A stretch of 64,000 nt of DNA, taken from the NCBI RefSeq assembly GCF_901000735.1, contig NC_081547.1, forward strand, positions 4,464,001 through 4,528,000, read 5' to 3'. This stretch comes from Corylus avellana. Taxonomy: Eukaryota > Streptophyta > Magnoliopsida > Fagales > Betulaceae. The notes beneath the pieces were generated by a model. The model did no database searches and had not been told where the DNA came from. It saw nothing but the letters and a program-made list of their open reading frames with translations. The stretch's first letter is position 1, and every line of letters begins with the position of its first letter. A program made the translations under genes and the position numbers. Of the stretch, positions 11,145 to 23,310 are shown piece after piece.

Positions 11145-14113
11145 TCTATATGCAGCCATCTCCTGGATTATCTCCTCCTACAAACAAGGTTTGTTGTCTC
11201 CGTCGAGTTCTATATGAACTTAAGCAGGCTCCTAGAGCATGGTTTACTAAGTTTAGTGCCACTGTCTCTAGCCTTGGCTACTCCATCAGCTCTTATGATT
11301 CAGCCTTGTTTATTCGCCACACAAACCGAGGTACCATACTTCTTCTACTATATGTTGATGACATGATCATCACTGGAAATGATATCACTGGTATTTAGGA
11401 ACTTAAACAGTTCCTCAGTCAGCACTTTGAGATGAAAAATCTTGGCCATCTCAGCTATTTTCTTGGTCTTGAGATCTCTTCTTCTTTTGATGATTATTAT
11501 TTAACACAGGCCAAGTATATCTCTGATCTGCTTTCCCGGGCCAATCTCACACACAGTAAGATTGTCGACACACCGACTAAGCTTAATACTCGTCTCACTC
11601 CTGATGATGGCGAGCCTTTTCATGATTTTACCTTATATCGGCATTTAGTTGGCAGTCTTGTCTACCTTACTGTCACTTGGCCTGATATCTCATATGATGT
11701 CCATCAGGTGAGTCAGTTTAAGGCTGCTCCTCGCTCCACTCATTTCTCAGCTGTCCCCCGCATTCTTCGCTACCTAAAGGGAACATTATTTCATGGGCTC
11801 TATTTCTCCTCCAGTCTCCTCTTCAGCTGCATGCTTATATTGATGCTGTAACATCCCCAGCTTGTTAAGGCCGAGTTTGCTACTTTTCTTCTTTCACAAC
11901 AAAAGTTATTGCAAAGATCTATAAGGTCTATCAGAGTACTTGATTTTAAAGGATACGAAAAATGTATAAAACATTATTCAAGAGATTTTATTACAAGCGA
12001 AATTAGAAAACATTAAACTTTAGTTGCGGAATATCATATCATTACAATAACTTATATGAAAAGACTTTGAAAATTAATAATTATTCCCACCCCATTCCGG
12101 CCTCCTATTCCAGCGTCCTTTCTACCTGAAAACAAGAAATAAAACTGAATGAGCCCAAAGGGGGCCCAGCAAGTAAAATCCACAACTATAAATAGTTTTA
12201 CTCCTTGTTCTCAGTTTTGAAAATCGTTTTCGCAAATAAATATAATTCTAGCCATAATAATATCTGTATGTACGGTTGCATCTCCCGTAACATATACATA
12301 CTATTACATCTAGTAATAGATCATCGTTGTAAATCATCTTTATAAATCATCATCATAATGCATCATTATAAATAATCTTTGTAAATCATCATAGCATATT
12401 ATCGTTGAAAATATAGTATCATTTTCTCATAATAGGCCCATGTACACTATTACCCCTGTGCACGAGGGTTGCGGGTCCTTGTGACCATGGCACTGAACTG
12501 TGGCCACAGCCATGCCCGACCGTCAATTAACTCTTTCTTGGTGCACTCAACGGTCTAGTTGATGGAATACCACCTTCTGGCATAGCCTTCTTCAGTGGTT
12601 TCGCCTCCATCCGAGTATCGGTACCGAACTCTCATCTTTACTTATCTTGGGGCCAAAAATACTCTCCTCCATACATGTGCCCTCATTTCATAAACATTTA
12701 TCTCATCTCTTGTACTTTTCTTTGTACTTCTTTTGATGCATCTTAGGCAACATGTAGGAGGGTTTATCATCATTTTTCTTTCTTATAATCATCATCATTT
12801 CTCAACTTTCTTTTCTCAAATTGAAAACCTTTTCAAATATAAACTTGTTGTATTTAAAAAGCGTTTAAATAAATAGAAACTTTCTAGATAATTCTTTTAG
12901 AAATCCTTCATGCATGCAACATAACTTCATAATACATAAATAAAATAATCATTTACAATTTACTAAAGAATGAATAAATAGCATGACATGAAGTAATTTT
13001 AGAAGGGGTAGTGAATTTACTTACCTCTAGACTGAAGCTAAAAGTGGTATGAAGGAATCTAGTTGCTCCAATATGACTAGCACCACTAGTATATCTTTTG
13101 AAACTACTTTCTAAAGTCCGCTATCTCTTGTGTTCTTTCTTTCTTGTAGCGCTTGGTCTCGCCCTTTCTCTCTCTGTTCTGAGTAAACACTCTTAGAAAG
13201 AAGAAAGACCTAGTAAAAAGCGGAAGAAGGAAGAATATATGCAAGAGATGGGAGAGGAGATGAGTTGTGAAAATTGTGAAGGAGAAGAGCTCTATTTATA
13301 GGAGAAAATCAAATACTATTTCACCAACCCTATACTATTTCACCAACCTTATACTATTTCACCAACCCTACACTATTTCACCAACCCTATACTATTCCAC
13401 CAACCCTATACTATTCTACCAACCCTATACTATTTCACCAACCCTATACTATTCTACCTTCTTATTCTACCATCCTTATACCTACCATTTACTATCCTAT
13501 TATTTCACCAATTACCATTCTCTAATCACCACTCTCATAAATTTCCCAAGAATTAAAATCCTTAGCTACAATGGATATTAAAATAACATCATTATCAAAA
13601 TAATCTATTTAAATAGCTTTGAAAATTCTGGGGCACTACAGATGCTGATTGGGCGGGTGATCCAACAGATCGTCGCTTTACAACTGGTTACTGTTTCCTA
13701 CTTAGCACCTCGCTTTTCTCTTGGAGAAGTAAGAAACAAACTGTTGTTGCTTGATCTAGCACCGAGGCAGAATATTGTGCTCTAGCTAACACTACCTCGG
13801 AGCTACTTTAGTTACAATGGCTATTACAGGATATAGGTGTCTCTCTTTCTTTTGCTACTCCTGTATACTGTGACAACATGAGTGTTATTCAGATTGCTCA
13901 TAATGATGTTTTTCATGAACGGACCAAGCATATTGAGATTGATTGTCATTTTGTCCGCCATCATCTTTTTCAGGGCTCACTACAGCTTCATTTTGTCACG
14001 TCTCGTGATCAGCTCGTGGACATCTTAGTGTATGTATTATTAGCCTATATAAATAAGCCTCTTCTGTATATTATTCTGTGTGATTCAATATACAATATTA
14101 TTCTCAACAAATG
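11145..14113 (+). mobile_element. Ty1/copia retrotransposon fragment (RT to RNase H), nested in the pseudogene
   Basis: Plus-strand reading gives copia reverse transcriptase: ELKQAPRAWF, the catalytic YVDDMIITG near 11350, FEMKNLGHLSYFLGLEI, and RYLKGT near 11772. After a solo LTR (11847-13640) RNase H resumes with [10 protein letters not shown], an STEAEY motif near 13760 and RTKHIEIDCHFVR. Gag, protease and integrase are missing. In-frame stops occur at 11396-11398 and near 13754. A TATA-like tatataaataagcc near 14045 may be remaining 3' LTR. Dead. Confidence 0.88.
11847..13640 (+). mobile_element. Solo LTR, about 1.8 kb, inserted in the copia fragment
   Basis: It starts TGTAACATCCCCAG, ends GGGGCACTACA, and is flanked by GATGC on both sides (11842-11846 and 13641-13645). 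Removing it and one GATGC rejoins the copia RNase H frame. No internal coding region is seen. A TATA-like ctatttatagg lies near 13290, followed by about ten imperfect ~19-bp units (accaaccctatactatttc) at 13315-13450. By its end motifs it resembles Ty3/gypsy-type LTRs; the family is not known. Confidence 0.82.
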
Positions 14114-15112
14114 AAAAGTTTATAGTAGTCTATGTTGTCGATTTGTTCACGTGGACAGTTTTTAAAACATATTTTGCACCGTACGATTTTAAATGCCATA
14201 AATCGCTTTGGTTTCTTTTATTATACACCGATTAATTTTTTAATGAGATAGTCAAAGGCTTAATCCAACCGTCTATAATATTCGGCAAAGTATATTCTCT
14301 GTTTCTCCTCCTCCTCACATTACTCAACATATGTTACGTCTCTTTTCTTGACTTCTTCCCCAGAAAAATAATGGTGGAATATTTCTAGCAGTGCCTGTAA
14401 ACCAAATAATCTCAGGTGAAATAACAAAGAATAAAAAATGGAGAAAAAGTTGCATAGATCTTTTTCCACTGGCAATATAATAAGGAAAACTAATGAAAGT
14501 TTCAAATCTTGACATCAATTTGTTCCAGGTGGAAAAAGCTAGAGTACATATGTTTCTTTCTTATATATATATTCTATTGTCATAACACGGCTCATTACTT
14601 CAATAACAACAAACACTACCATACTGATGCAGCACCGACAAAGCTATTATGCTTTTCTTTTTTTCTTTTTTTAATTTAATAATAATTTTTAATGTCACAT
14701 CAAAAATTATATACTTGAACATGTTCTCATATAGCAATTATTTTCCTCATGTGTGGTGACAGTCGGCTCTTCTTTCTCATTGGCCCTCTCTTCTGATTCT
14801 GGATGTTTTCCCTTTCTCTCTGTTTCTTTCTTCTTCTATTCTTTCTCTGCTGTGCGTGTTATGAATGAAGAATTGCTGCGGAATTACTTCTTTGCTTTGT
14901 CGGTGGGATAGTTGATTCGCAGGGGTATTGTGAAATATCGTGGGACGTTGTGTTTCTCGCTTGCAAACACCTCTATTCTGTATTAATGTATTTTGGAAAG
15001 ACGTGGGCCATGCATGTTGACTCTTTGATGGGTGTGTGTACGTCCAAATTCATTCTAACCCGATGATCTCCATCACTTACCACCGAATTTTCAATCTACA
15101 TACGTAACATAT

Positions 15113-15757
15113 AGGGTTGTTAAAAATTACTAAAAAACCAGAATTGGAACCGGAAACTAGGAAACCGGGGTTCCGGTTCCAGTTCCGGTTTGAAAAATCC
15201 AAAAACCGGGTCCGGTACAGGTACTGGTTTTTGGTACCCGGTTTTTACTGGGAATACGGAAACCGGGCTTCCATTTTATTTAATTATATTTATATATTAT
15301 ATATATTAACAATTTTTACACTTAGGTTTAGGTTTATGGTATTTTAAAAAATTAAATTTTTATTTCTAAGGTCCAAATAGGCAAAAACATTGATTTTAAA
15401 AAAAAATTGGACTTTTTTAGGTTTATTTTTAATCATTTGGAACAATCATAACAAAGTTCCTTTAATTTAGACAAAGAGACTAATAATTTTTTTTTCTTTA
15501 AATGGGCCAACTTATGAAAAAAAAAAAAAAAAAAGAGGCTTATTTTTGGCCCAATACTTAAAATAAGCCCAAAAACCAATTTTTTTTTTAAAAAAAAATG
15601 GTTACCGGACCGGGTAAAACTGGAACCGGCCGGTAACCAGGACCTTGGTTAATCGGGGTCCTGGTTCCGGTTTTTCAAAACCGAGAACCGGGGTACCCCG
15701 GTTCCGGTTCCCGATTTTGGCCAAAACCGAAAAACCGGACCGAGTTGACACCCCTCT
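15113..15757. mobile_element. Palindromic GGTTCCGG-rich element (hAT-MITE-like)
   Basis: The left arm (gttgttaaaaattact, then accgg/ttccgg repeats at 15160-15270) faces the right arm at 15600-15757 ending gagttgacacccct. Such aggggtgtcaa...ccggtt foldbacks are common in plant genomes. Target duplications are not clear. No ORF of note. Confidence 0.5.
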
Positions 15758-16345
15758 AACAAACCTCTAAGTCTTTGATATCAGAGCTTTTAAAATTAGT
15801 ACTAAAGATTGTGGCTTCAGTGGGTTTGTGGCCTCGTTGGTTCGCGAAATGTCTAGTTTATCGAAAAAAGATTAGTTACTATTGGGAATAGAAGAGTGTG
15901 GATTAGACTAGCTATTCATATTCATTTGTTTGATTGTAACGTTAGAATAGAGCACTGATTATATATTCCTTCATTTGATACAATGCAATATGTTGGTGAA
16001 TAGAATCATATTGTGATCAAATTTCCTAAAATACCCTTAAAATACAAATACAATTTATATTATTAAGGACTTTTTTTTCTTTGTTTTTTGAAACATAAAC
16101 AACTATCCTATAATTTTTTAAAAAAATTTCTTTTTGCAATTATGCTACAAAAATATTTATATATAAAAAAAAAATTACATAATCATCATATCACCATATT
16201 AAAAAAAAAAAAAAATACTTCACGAAAAGCTCATAATAACCATAAAACAAAAACAAAACAAAAACAAGTACAGAAACGTGGAGAGAGAGATAGAGAAACA
16301 GAGACAGAGGGGATAAGTGAAATGAAAATTTCTTATAGAGAAAAT

Positions 16346-16432
16346 NNNNNNNNNNNNNNNNNNNNNNNNNNNNNNNNNNNNNNNNNNNNNNNNNNNNNNN
16401 NNNNNNNNNNNNNNNNNNNNNNNNNNNNNNNN
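16346..16432. other. Assembly gap of 87 N within a GA-rich tract
   Basis: This run of N is bordered by agag-rich sequence, probably an unresolved GA microsatellite. Apparent proteins across it are not real. Confidence 0.95.
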
Positions 16433-16600
16433 GAGAGAGAATGAAATAGAGAAGAAACAGAGAAGAGAGATCGAAGAGAGGGGAAGAGAGAGATACCCCG
16501 CACTTGCAGAGAAGAGTTGTAGTTTGCACTTGCAGAGAGTCGCAATTTGAGAGATGGCGTGCGTGTGACAGGGTGGGGTTTTTTATTATAATTTACACAA

Positions 16601-17341
16601 TAAATTTAAAGGTTAAATACCTTATTCTTTATATGGTTTAACTTTTTTATTTTTTGCCTTTTAGGGTTTACTTTTTATCACATGAGATATCTCTGGTTTG
16701 CCTAAAAGCGAAGATGGTACCTCCGTCTAAATTCTGTCCAAAATTTGACAGAACGTCATATCAGCACCAATAACAACTTGACACGTGTCCATATAATTAA
16801 TTAAAAAATAAAAATATTTTTAAAAAAATTATATTTAATTATTATTATTTTTTAAAAAAAAAAAAAAAAAAAAAGAAGAAGAGAAAAGCGTGGAGCCACC
16901 CCAAAGGCTCTTGTATATGGGGGTGGCTTGGAACTGAGGTAGTTTCGACCCACCTCCTTTGGCTTGGCCACTTTAAAACCGACCATTTAGAATACCACTA
17001 GCCCCTTATGAGGTGTAGAATATCAATAGGTTTAGTAGATTTCGGCCACCCCAAACTTTTCTTCCTTTTTTTTTTTTTAAAAAAAAAAAAAATTAATTAA
17101 TTAAATATAATTTTTTTAATGTTTTAATTTTAATTTTTTATATTAATTATATGGACACGTGTTAATTTGTTATTGATGCTGACGTGACATTTCGTTAAAT
17201 TTTGGACGAAATTTAGACAGAGGTACCATCTCTGTTTTTAGGCAAACCAGAAGTACCTCCTGTGATAAAAAGTAAACCCTAGGGGGCAAAAAATAAAGAA
17301 GTTAAACCAAAGGGGGAATAAGGTATTTAACCTTAAATTTA
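16601..17341. mobile_element. Long-TIR foldback element, about 740 bp
   Basis: The left end AAATTTAAAGGTTAAATACC is mirrored by GGTATTTAACCTTAAATTT at the right. The arms stay similar for about 200 bp: ggtacctccgtctaaatt faces its complement near 17215, and gacacgtgtccatataatta faces its complement near 17150. A related arm occurs alone at 19023-19220. No transposase. The middle is low-complexity A/T plus a short GC-richer part (16885-17060). Confidence 0.75.
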
Positions 17342-17342
17342 A

Positions 17343-17723
17343 GGGGAAACTTCACTAAGAACCCCCAAACTTTCACCCGTTTTGAAATACCCTCCATGAA
17401 CTTTAAAATCTCTCAATTTAGTCCCATGAACTATCAATTGCTCTTAATTTGGACCATTCTGTTAATTTTAGCCGTTAAAAATTCAAAAAAAGACCAAAAT
17501 ATCCATGATTTTTGTTTTTTGTTTTTTTTAATAAAAAACGTTTTCGAAGTTGGAATTTTATACAAAAGTAAGGGGTATAAACGTCATGTGACGTTTAAAA
17601 TCTGACAGAGGGGTCTAAATTGAAAGCAATTAAAAGTTCAAGGGACTAAATTGAGAGATTTTGAAGTTCAGGGGGGTATTTCAAAACGGGTGAAAGTTTG
17701 GGGGTCCTTAGTGAAATTTCTCC
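17343..17723. mobile_element. Foldback element abutting the previous one
   Basis: The ends are AGGGGAAACTTCACTAAG and its near complement CTTAGTGAAATTTCTCCT. The flanks repeat AAATTTA on each side. It is the same broad family as the elements in the kinase introns (arms contain aaactttcacccgttttgaaata). It appears to have landed in the terminal AAATTTA of the 16601-17341 element. Confidence 0.72.
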
Positions 17724-18865
17724 TAAATTTAATCCCACATGAAAGGATTAATGAGAATAGACTAGTCACAAGAATATAGTGTTATCAAACAAAAGAATAG
17801 CTATACCTAGGATTAGTTAGTCCATTCGAAAGGTCTATTTTGCAAACCAAAGTATTTTGTCGAGGGAAGAAAAAATATTTGATATGAATGATTATTTTAT
17901 TTTTTTGATGTTTCAAGCTTAGGTATCTGCTTCCTATTAGAATGATTGAAGTTATTATTTCTTTTAATTTAAAGTTATTCCTAAAGTTTCTACTTTACTA
18001 ATTAAAATGATTACTTATCCATATTCAGAATGCTAGCATCTAAAAGATAAGAGATGTTAGTTGTTCATAAGAGGTTCAAGGTTCAGTGATCATATATAAA
18101 AGATAAGATTTATACTTCTTGTTAAAAAATAGATTAAAAAAAAAAAAATCAAAGGTTATTCTACTTCTTGTTAAAACAAAAAATTTAAAGGTTAGTTGAA
18201 CTTGAGAACCAATTATGGTGTACGTTAACAAGGGATAAAAATATAAATTTTAATATTTTTCATGTTTATCAAAAATTACAAATTAATCTTTTTTATCTCT
18301 ATCTCCTCTTTCTTTCTTTTCAAGAATTCTTTTACTTGTATGATAAATTGATGTAATCATCAATTAAGTTGTTGATCAAATTATATATCATGACCCCTTT
18401 ATTTTATTTTTATTTAATCAATGATGGCTACAGAAATTTTTTTCTTTTATTACGACTTTTTGAATAACCCCTTGATGACAATTAATGATTTTTTTAATTC
18501 TTTTACTTGTATGATACATTTTGTGCTTCTTCTTTTTTTCTCCAAACCTACTAAATTTTTGGCTTCGTTACTACGTACGCCGAAGGATCGGGTGAGATCG
18601 AACTTGTGGTGGCGGGTCAAGTCAATATGGGCCACCCGATTAATTAATGAATAGGCAGGCGATGGACCACATGCACGTACAGGTAGTACGTGGTTGCATT
18701 TTAGCCTTGTTTGTTAACCCCTCCCCTTTTTGTTACTGTTTATGATTTATGTGAAGAAAAAAAAGAGAATAATATTTGGTATTAAAAAGTGAAAAAATTT
18801 TATTTTTTTATTTGAATAATAATAAAATAAAAAAATGATGTGATATATATAAAAAATAAAGGGGA
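17724..18865. other. Intergenic spacer with a decayed copy of the kinase-gene upstream region
   Basis: AT-rich with no gene seen in 17724-18540. At about 18541-18700 the bases match the spacer at 5025-5150 and 28580-28720 (aaatttttggcttcg, ccacccgatta). This is therefore an older, diverged copy of the USP-kinase upstream region; its continuation is at 19970-20540 after several element insertions. Confidence 0.6.
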
Positions 18866-19455
18866 AATTAAAGTTCACACATCCTCTCTTAAACTACCAC
18901 CCAATTGATAATGTTCTTCAAAACTTTTAATTATGACAATGTCTCCCCCAAATTACTAAAAATTTGTACATGTCCCTCCAATGACGAATCTATCCTTAGT
19001 AAAAAATAAAAATTTATATTTAAAAAAAGGGTTAAATACTAAAAAGCCCCCTAAGGTTTGAACTCTTTATTTTTTTGCCCCCTAAGTTTTTATTTTTATC
19101 ATAGGAGGTGTATGTGATTTTCATAAAGACGGAGATGGTACCTCCGTTAAAATTATGTCCAAAATTTAAGAGAACGCCACGTTAGCACCAATCAAATATT
19201 GCCACGTGTCGTATAATTAATTAATCGTAATTTTTTTTTTCGTTTTTTAAAATAAATTAAAAATTATTTAATTTTTTCCGAATTTATAGGAGTATTTTTG
19301 TCATATTGAGAAGTCTATAGAGGCATTTATATCTTTTTGTTAGCCTTGGGGGACATTGACAATGTTTTGGTACTTTGGAGGGATTTTGCCACAAATGAAA
19401 GTTTGAGAGTATTATCAATTGAGTGGTAGTTTGAGAGGATATGTGAACTTTACCC
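18866..19455. mobile_element. Foldback element carrying an inserted arm of a second element
   Basis: The ends ggggaaattaaagttcacac and gtgaactttaccc are inverted, and inner arms match (aaactaccacccaattgata faces tatcaattgagtggtagttt). Inside, 19023-19220 is a single arm of the family at 16601-17341 (gggttaaatact...ggtacctccgtt...gccacgtgtc). Confidence 0.65.
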
Positions 19456-19503
19456 AAAAATGAATGATGTAATATAAAAAGTACTTAAAAAAATGATAAT
19501 ATT

Positions 19504-19862
19504 TGGGTAAAGTTCACTTAACCCCGTCAAACTACCACCCTAATGACAATCTACCTCCAAACTATTAATTGCGACAATTTATCCTTTAAACTATCAAAAC
19601 AATAACAATATACCCCAAATGTTAACAAAATGACAAAATTTCCCTTGCTAAAATAAAAACAATAATACTAAAATTTATATATATATTTTTAAAATTTTAA
19701 GGGTATTTTTGTCTTATTGAAAACTTTATAGGGACAATTTCATCATTTTGTTAGTATTGGGGGTACATTACCATTGTTTTAGTAGATTAGAAGATACATT
19801 GTCGTAATTAATAGTTTAAGGGGTAAATTGTCATTGGGCTAATAATTTGAAAGTCTTAAGTG

Positions 19863-19870
<8 letters not shown>
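19504..19870. mobile_element. Second foldback element of the 18866 family
   Basis: The left arm gggtaaagttcacttaaccc with aaactaccaccctaatgaca faces a right arm ending tcattgggctaataatttga...tcttaagtgaa. It is followed by a long poly-A run (19862-19892). Confidence 0.62.
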
Positions 19871-19894
<24 letters not shown>

Positions 19895-19959
19895 AAGAAA
19901 GTAGTAACAAACACCCCATTTGTCAACGTCAAATATCAATTATGACGCAAAGCAGCAGC

Positions 19960-20540
19960 CAGCTAGTTGTAGATTTCTTCAAGATTTGTGTCGTCAACGG
20001 CGTCAACGCAAACCGGAGATCTAATCGGAATAAAGATTGTTCCGGCCAATGTTAAAGTAGTGACTCGCGGTATACAATGAGGTACTCCACGGTCCATTTC
20101 GGTGGCTGAATTTACTTGATTTTGGCCATTCCTACTGAGAATGAGTGGGATCAGTGCATGCAATCCGGCAGCTCCGGCGGGGTCCATGCCATTAATGTAC
20201 ATCGTCAGACCTGATCAGAAACTTCACAGAACCCAACAAGACCTTTTACCAGGTCTTTTTTTTTTAAAAAAATAAAATAAAAAATAATAATAATAATAAT
20301 AATTTCTCAATTATTTTTAAGTTGCTGAAAACTTGATCCTTCTATATATTCTCTATTGATGATCAGAAAGCTGAAAATGAGGGTTTTTGGTGAATGAGTT
20401 TTCCAGTACTCGTTGCATATATAAAGAGCTGCATGTGGGGGTGTCTGCAATTTTATGGTATATATATATATATGCGTTAAATTTATTAGATTTTCTGAGA
20501 AATGGGAAGCAGGCATGAGACTTTGGAGGATCCGATGGTA
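19960..20540 (+). pseudogene. Decayed promoter and exon-1 relic of a USP-kinase copy
   Basis: The segment matches the upstream region of copy 4 (22830-23350) almost base for base, through the leader (gatcagaaagctgaaaatgag) to an ATG at about 20501. It encodes MGSRHETLEDPM and then diverges at gtaatcac, where copy 4 continues into the USP domain. The G-box/TATA block of its relatives is broken here (gactcgcggtatacaatg). No further exons follow. Confidence 0.7.
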
Positions 20541-20615
20541 ATCACACACTCACTCGCCCTAAACCCTTTTTTTCTCCAAACCGACTAATATTATTTTTTA
20601 TCCAATTAAGAAAGA

Positions 20616-20666
<51 letters not shown>

Positions 20667-22829
20667 TATATTCTCTTTCAATCGGTCATTTTCAGACCTT
20701 TCTACGTAGTTAATTTGTGGATAGAATTTTCGTCGCTTTGCCAAAGAATTAATACATGGAAGACTATTATCTGTCAATGGTTTTAACCGTCGGAAATATT
20801 CCAAAGATACTCCCAACACTTTGAAACAGGTTTTTATTTTTTTTTTCGTGGTAGGTTTAGGGCTTATTACCTGCTTCGGATACTTGCTCATTAAGAAATT
20901 GCTACTGTACTAGATAAAACAATATATTAATTATAATGAAAATTGAATTATTATTGAACTCTAAGATCATTGTATAACAATCCTACAAACAAACTTGGAA
21001 AAGCAAGAAAATAATTTGTTAGCACTAATCTAAAATGAACTAAATCGAGTAAAGATGGAAAAAGTCTAAATATCAAAAAGTGAACCAAATGAAGGAAGAA
21101 TACACAAGGGATGATGGAGTTGATTATAGCCAAAATTAGAAGATCGTTTAAATTTGAACGGACTTAGCTCGAGCAGAATTTTAGCGAAACTCGAGCCAAC
21201 TTCTAAAAAAACTTTTAGCTTGAGTACTATATGTGCCCTGTTTGCCCTACATCATTGATTCAATTAAGACCGACCCATCAATATATATATTAATCAAAAA
21301 AAAAAAAAAAATCGAGAGATGCAACCTAAACAAGCCCTTCATGCATGGCCACTACAAAAAGGACAAAGGGAGCTTCCTACGAACGTCTTAGCTTCAACCC
21401 GGGCCTAGCACCATCTGTCATCATCAAGTCAAACGTTGCCAGCTGATCATTTTTCCATTTCATCACGGTGGCGGAGAAGCCTTCATTGACTTTAAAGATT
21501 ATGGGTAAAACAAAAGAGTACGCAGCGTGCTATGCACGCCAATGCAAAATTTTTTTTTTTTTTTCTTAAAATATTAAAAAAAAAACTTTTTCCTTCACGG
21601 CGTGCATACTCCCAATCAGGATTCAAAGATTATAAGTTGCCACTAAGAAATTGATAATTATTTGGTTGGGGCCATTTCTAAACCATTTTTCTAGGGTTTT
21701 ATTTATTAATTGACTAATGAGGTGACATCTTTTTGACGCTTTACTTAAAAAAAAAAATAATAATAATAAAATCGAGATGTTAGAATCCAAAGAATCTCAT
21801 CTGACTACTCTTTCAATTCTTTCAACTGGAAATTAAGGGTTATTACCAATCCTACGTGGTAACATTCTATGTAATCATTTTTTTATTTGTTTTTTTTAAA
21901 AAAAAAAAAAATTAAAAATGATCTTTTTCTTCCTAATAAATGACTATTTTTGTTTAAGAAAAATACAAATTTTTTTTAAAAAAAAAAAAAAAATACAAAA
22001 TAGAAAAAGACCACATATGATGTTATTGGTTCATAATTTTTTTTATCATTATTATTTTTTAAAAATGACCACATAAAGAGAAAAGTTGGGTTAAAAAGCT
22101 GTGTTTCGATCATTTCTCAATTTTATTTATTTATTTTGTTCATGCATCTCGTTTTGTAATGATTTTCCTGTCACCATGGAAATGGTGAATAATCTCTACA
22201 GTAAAATATGATCATTTTATTTTAATTTTTTATAAATAAAAAAATTACTACAAACAAGATTTTTTTTAAATTCAAAACATTATAACACATCAATCTGTAT
22301 TCTATGGGCATCAGCTACAGTATAGGTTTGCCAAACACAACCTAGCAAGTACTGTTATTCTTTTGACTTATGATTTGAAGTCGTTGCACCCCTGCGCAAG
22401 CCATGGCCGGGTCCATATGCTTGAATATACACAAAGGCGTCGAAACAAGCAGTCCCTTTTACTCCCAATCATATCCTAACGGAGCCCAGAAACTTTATAG
22501 ACGCTTTTAGCCTTTTTACCATTTCTTTTTATTTTATTTTTTTTAAATCTTGTTTTTTTTTTTTTTTTTTAATATTTGAATCTATAACCACTAATCGCAA
22601 TCGCAACTGTCTTTTCACTACTAACTGCTAATCGCAACCGCCTTTTTATCCCGACTATTTTTTTGTTGAAAAAAATTTTCTTTAACCTACTCTAATAAAA
22701 GACAGGAGTCAAAATTCAAATATTAATTTTTTAGAAACCTAAAAATATTAAATGACACTTATCATCTATCAAAGTAAATTGAAAATTTTTTTCTCGAAAC
22801 TAGTTTACAAAAATTTGATATAAATTATT
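20541..22829. other. Intergenic spacer
   Basis: No gene recognised. It holds a CA/TA microsatellite (20617-20671), a small palindrome with cgtgc arms (about 21515-21610), several poly-A/T tracts, and a fragment near 22580-22650 (aaccactaatcgcaatcgc) related to the GCGGTTAG repeats at 39172 and 53583. Confidence 0.5.
21515..21612. repeat. Small palindromic element with GCGTGC arms
   Basis: The arm gcgtgctatgcacgcc faces cacggcgtgcatact across a T-tract, ttaaaatatta and an A-tract. The same arrangement recurs at 57998-58100. Confidence 0.5.
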
Positions 22830-23310
22830 CCACGGTCCATTTCGGGGGCTGGATTGACTTGATTTGGACATGAGTGTGATCAGTACAATTACTGCATGCA
22901 ATATTGCTCCAGCTCCTAATGTACCGTAACCGACGGACGACGACAAGATGAGGTGGAATTTTGTGGAGATCTAGAAGGGAACATGTAGAAGAAGTAGTAC
23001 TACTCTTTCCGAACTGAGTTATCCGGCTGGGTCCATGCCATTAATGTACAGACCTGATCAGAAACTTCACAGAACCAACACAACCCCTTACCAAGAGTCT
23101 TCGTGTTTTTTTTTTTTATTTAATTTCTCAATTATTTTTAATTTGCTCAAAATTTGATCCTTATATTCTCTGTATTGATCAGAAAGCTGAAAATGAGGGT
23201 TTTTGGTGAATGAGTTTTCCAGTACTTGTTGCATATATAGTATAGCTGTGGGAGTGTCTGAAATTTTACGGTATATATATATGCGTTGAATTTATTAGAT
23301 TTTCTGCGAA
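22830..23310 (+). promoter_or_regulatory. Upstream region of USP-kinase copy 4
   Basis: It shares the block ccacggtccatttcgg...gacttgatttgg with the other copies. A TATA-like tatatatatatg lies near 23273, about 35 bp before the ATG, and another tatatag near 23236. It duplicates 19960-20500, so copy 4 has two tandem versions of its upstream region. Confidence 0.5.

Larger units (their letters stand above)
14114..16600. other. Intergenic spacer with a palindromic element and an N gap
   Basis: I see no gene in 14114-15112. At 15113-15757 lies a GGTTCCGG-rich inverted repeat, listed separately. From 15758 to 16345 the DNA is AT-rich without a recognisable feature, ending in a GA-rich tract (gagagaga) that runs into the gap at 16346-16432 and continues to about 16495. 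Confidence 0.6.

Noticed and set aside
13300..13460. Possible CRISPR-like array of short repeats
   Set aside because: The units are contiguous without unique spacers, and the window is plant nuclear DNA.
13267..13581. Open frame with repeated ISPTLYYFTN-like units
   Set aside because: It is the 19-bp tandem array inside the solo LTR, not a protein gene.
16088..16545. Open frames on both strands across the N run
   Set aside because: They are GA-rich low complexity joined through unknown bases.
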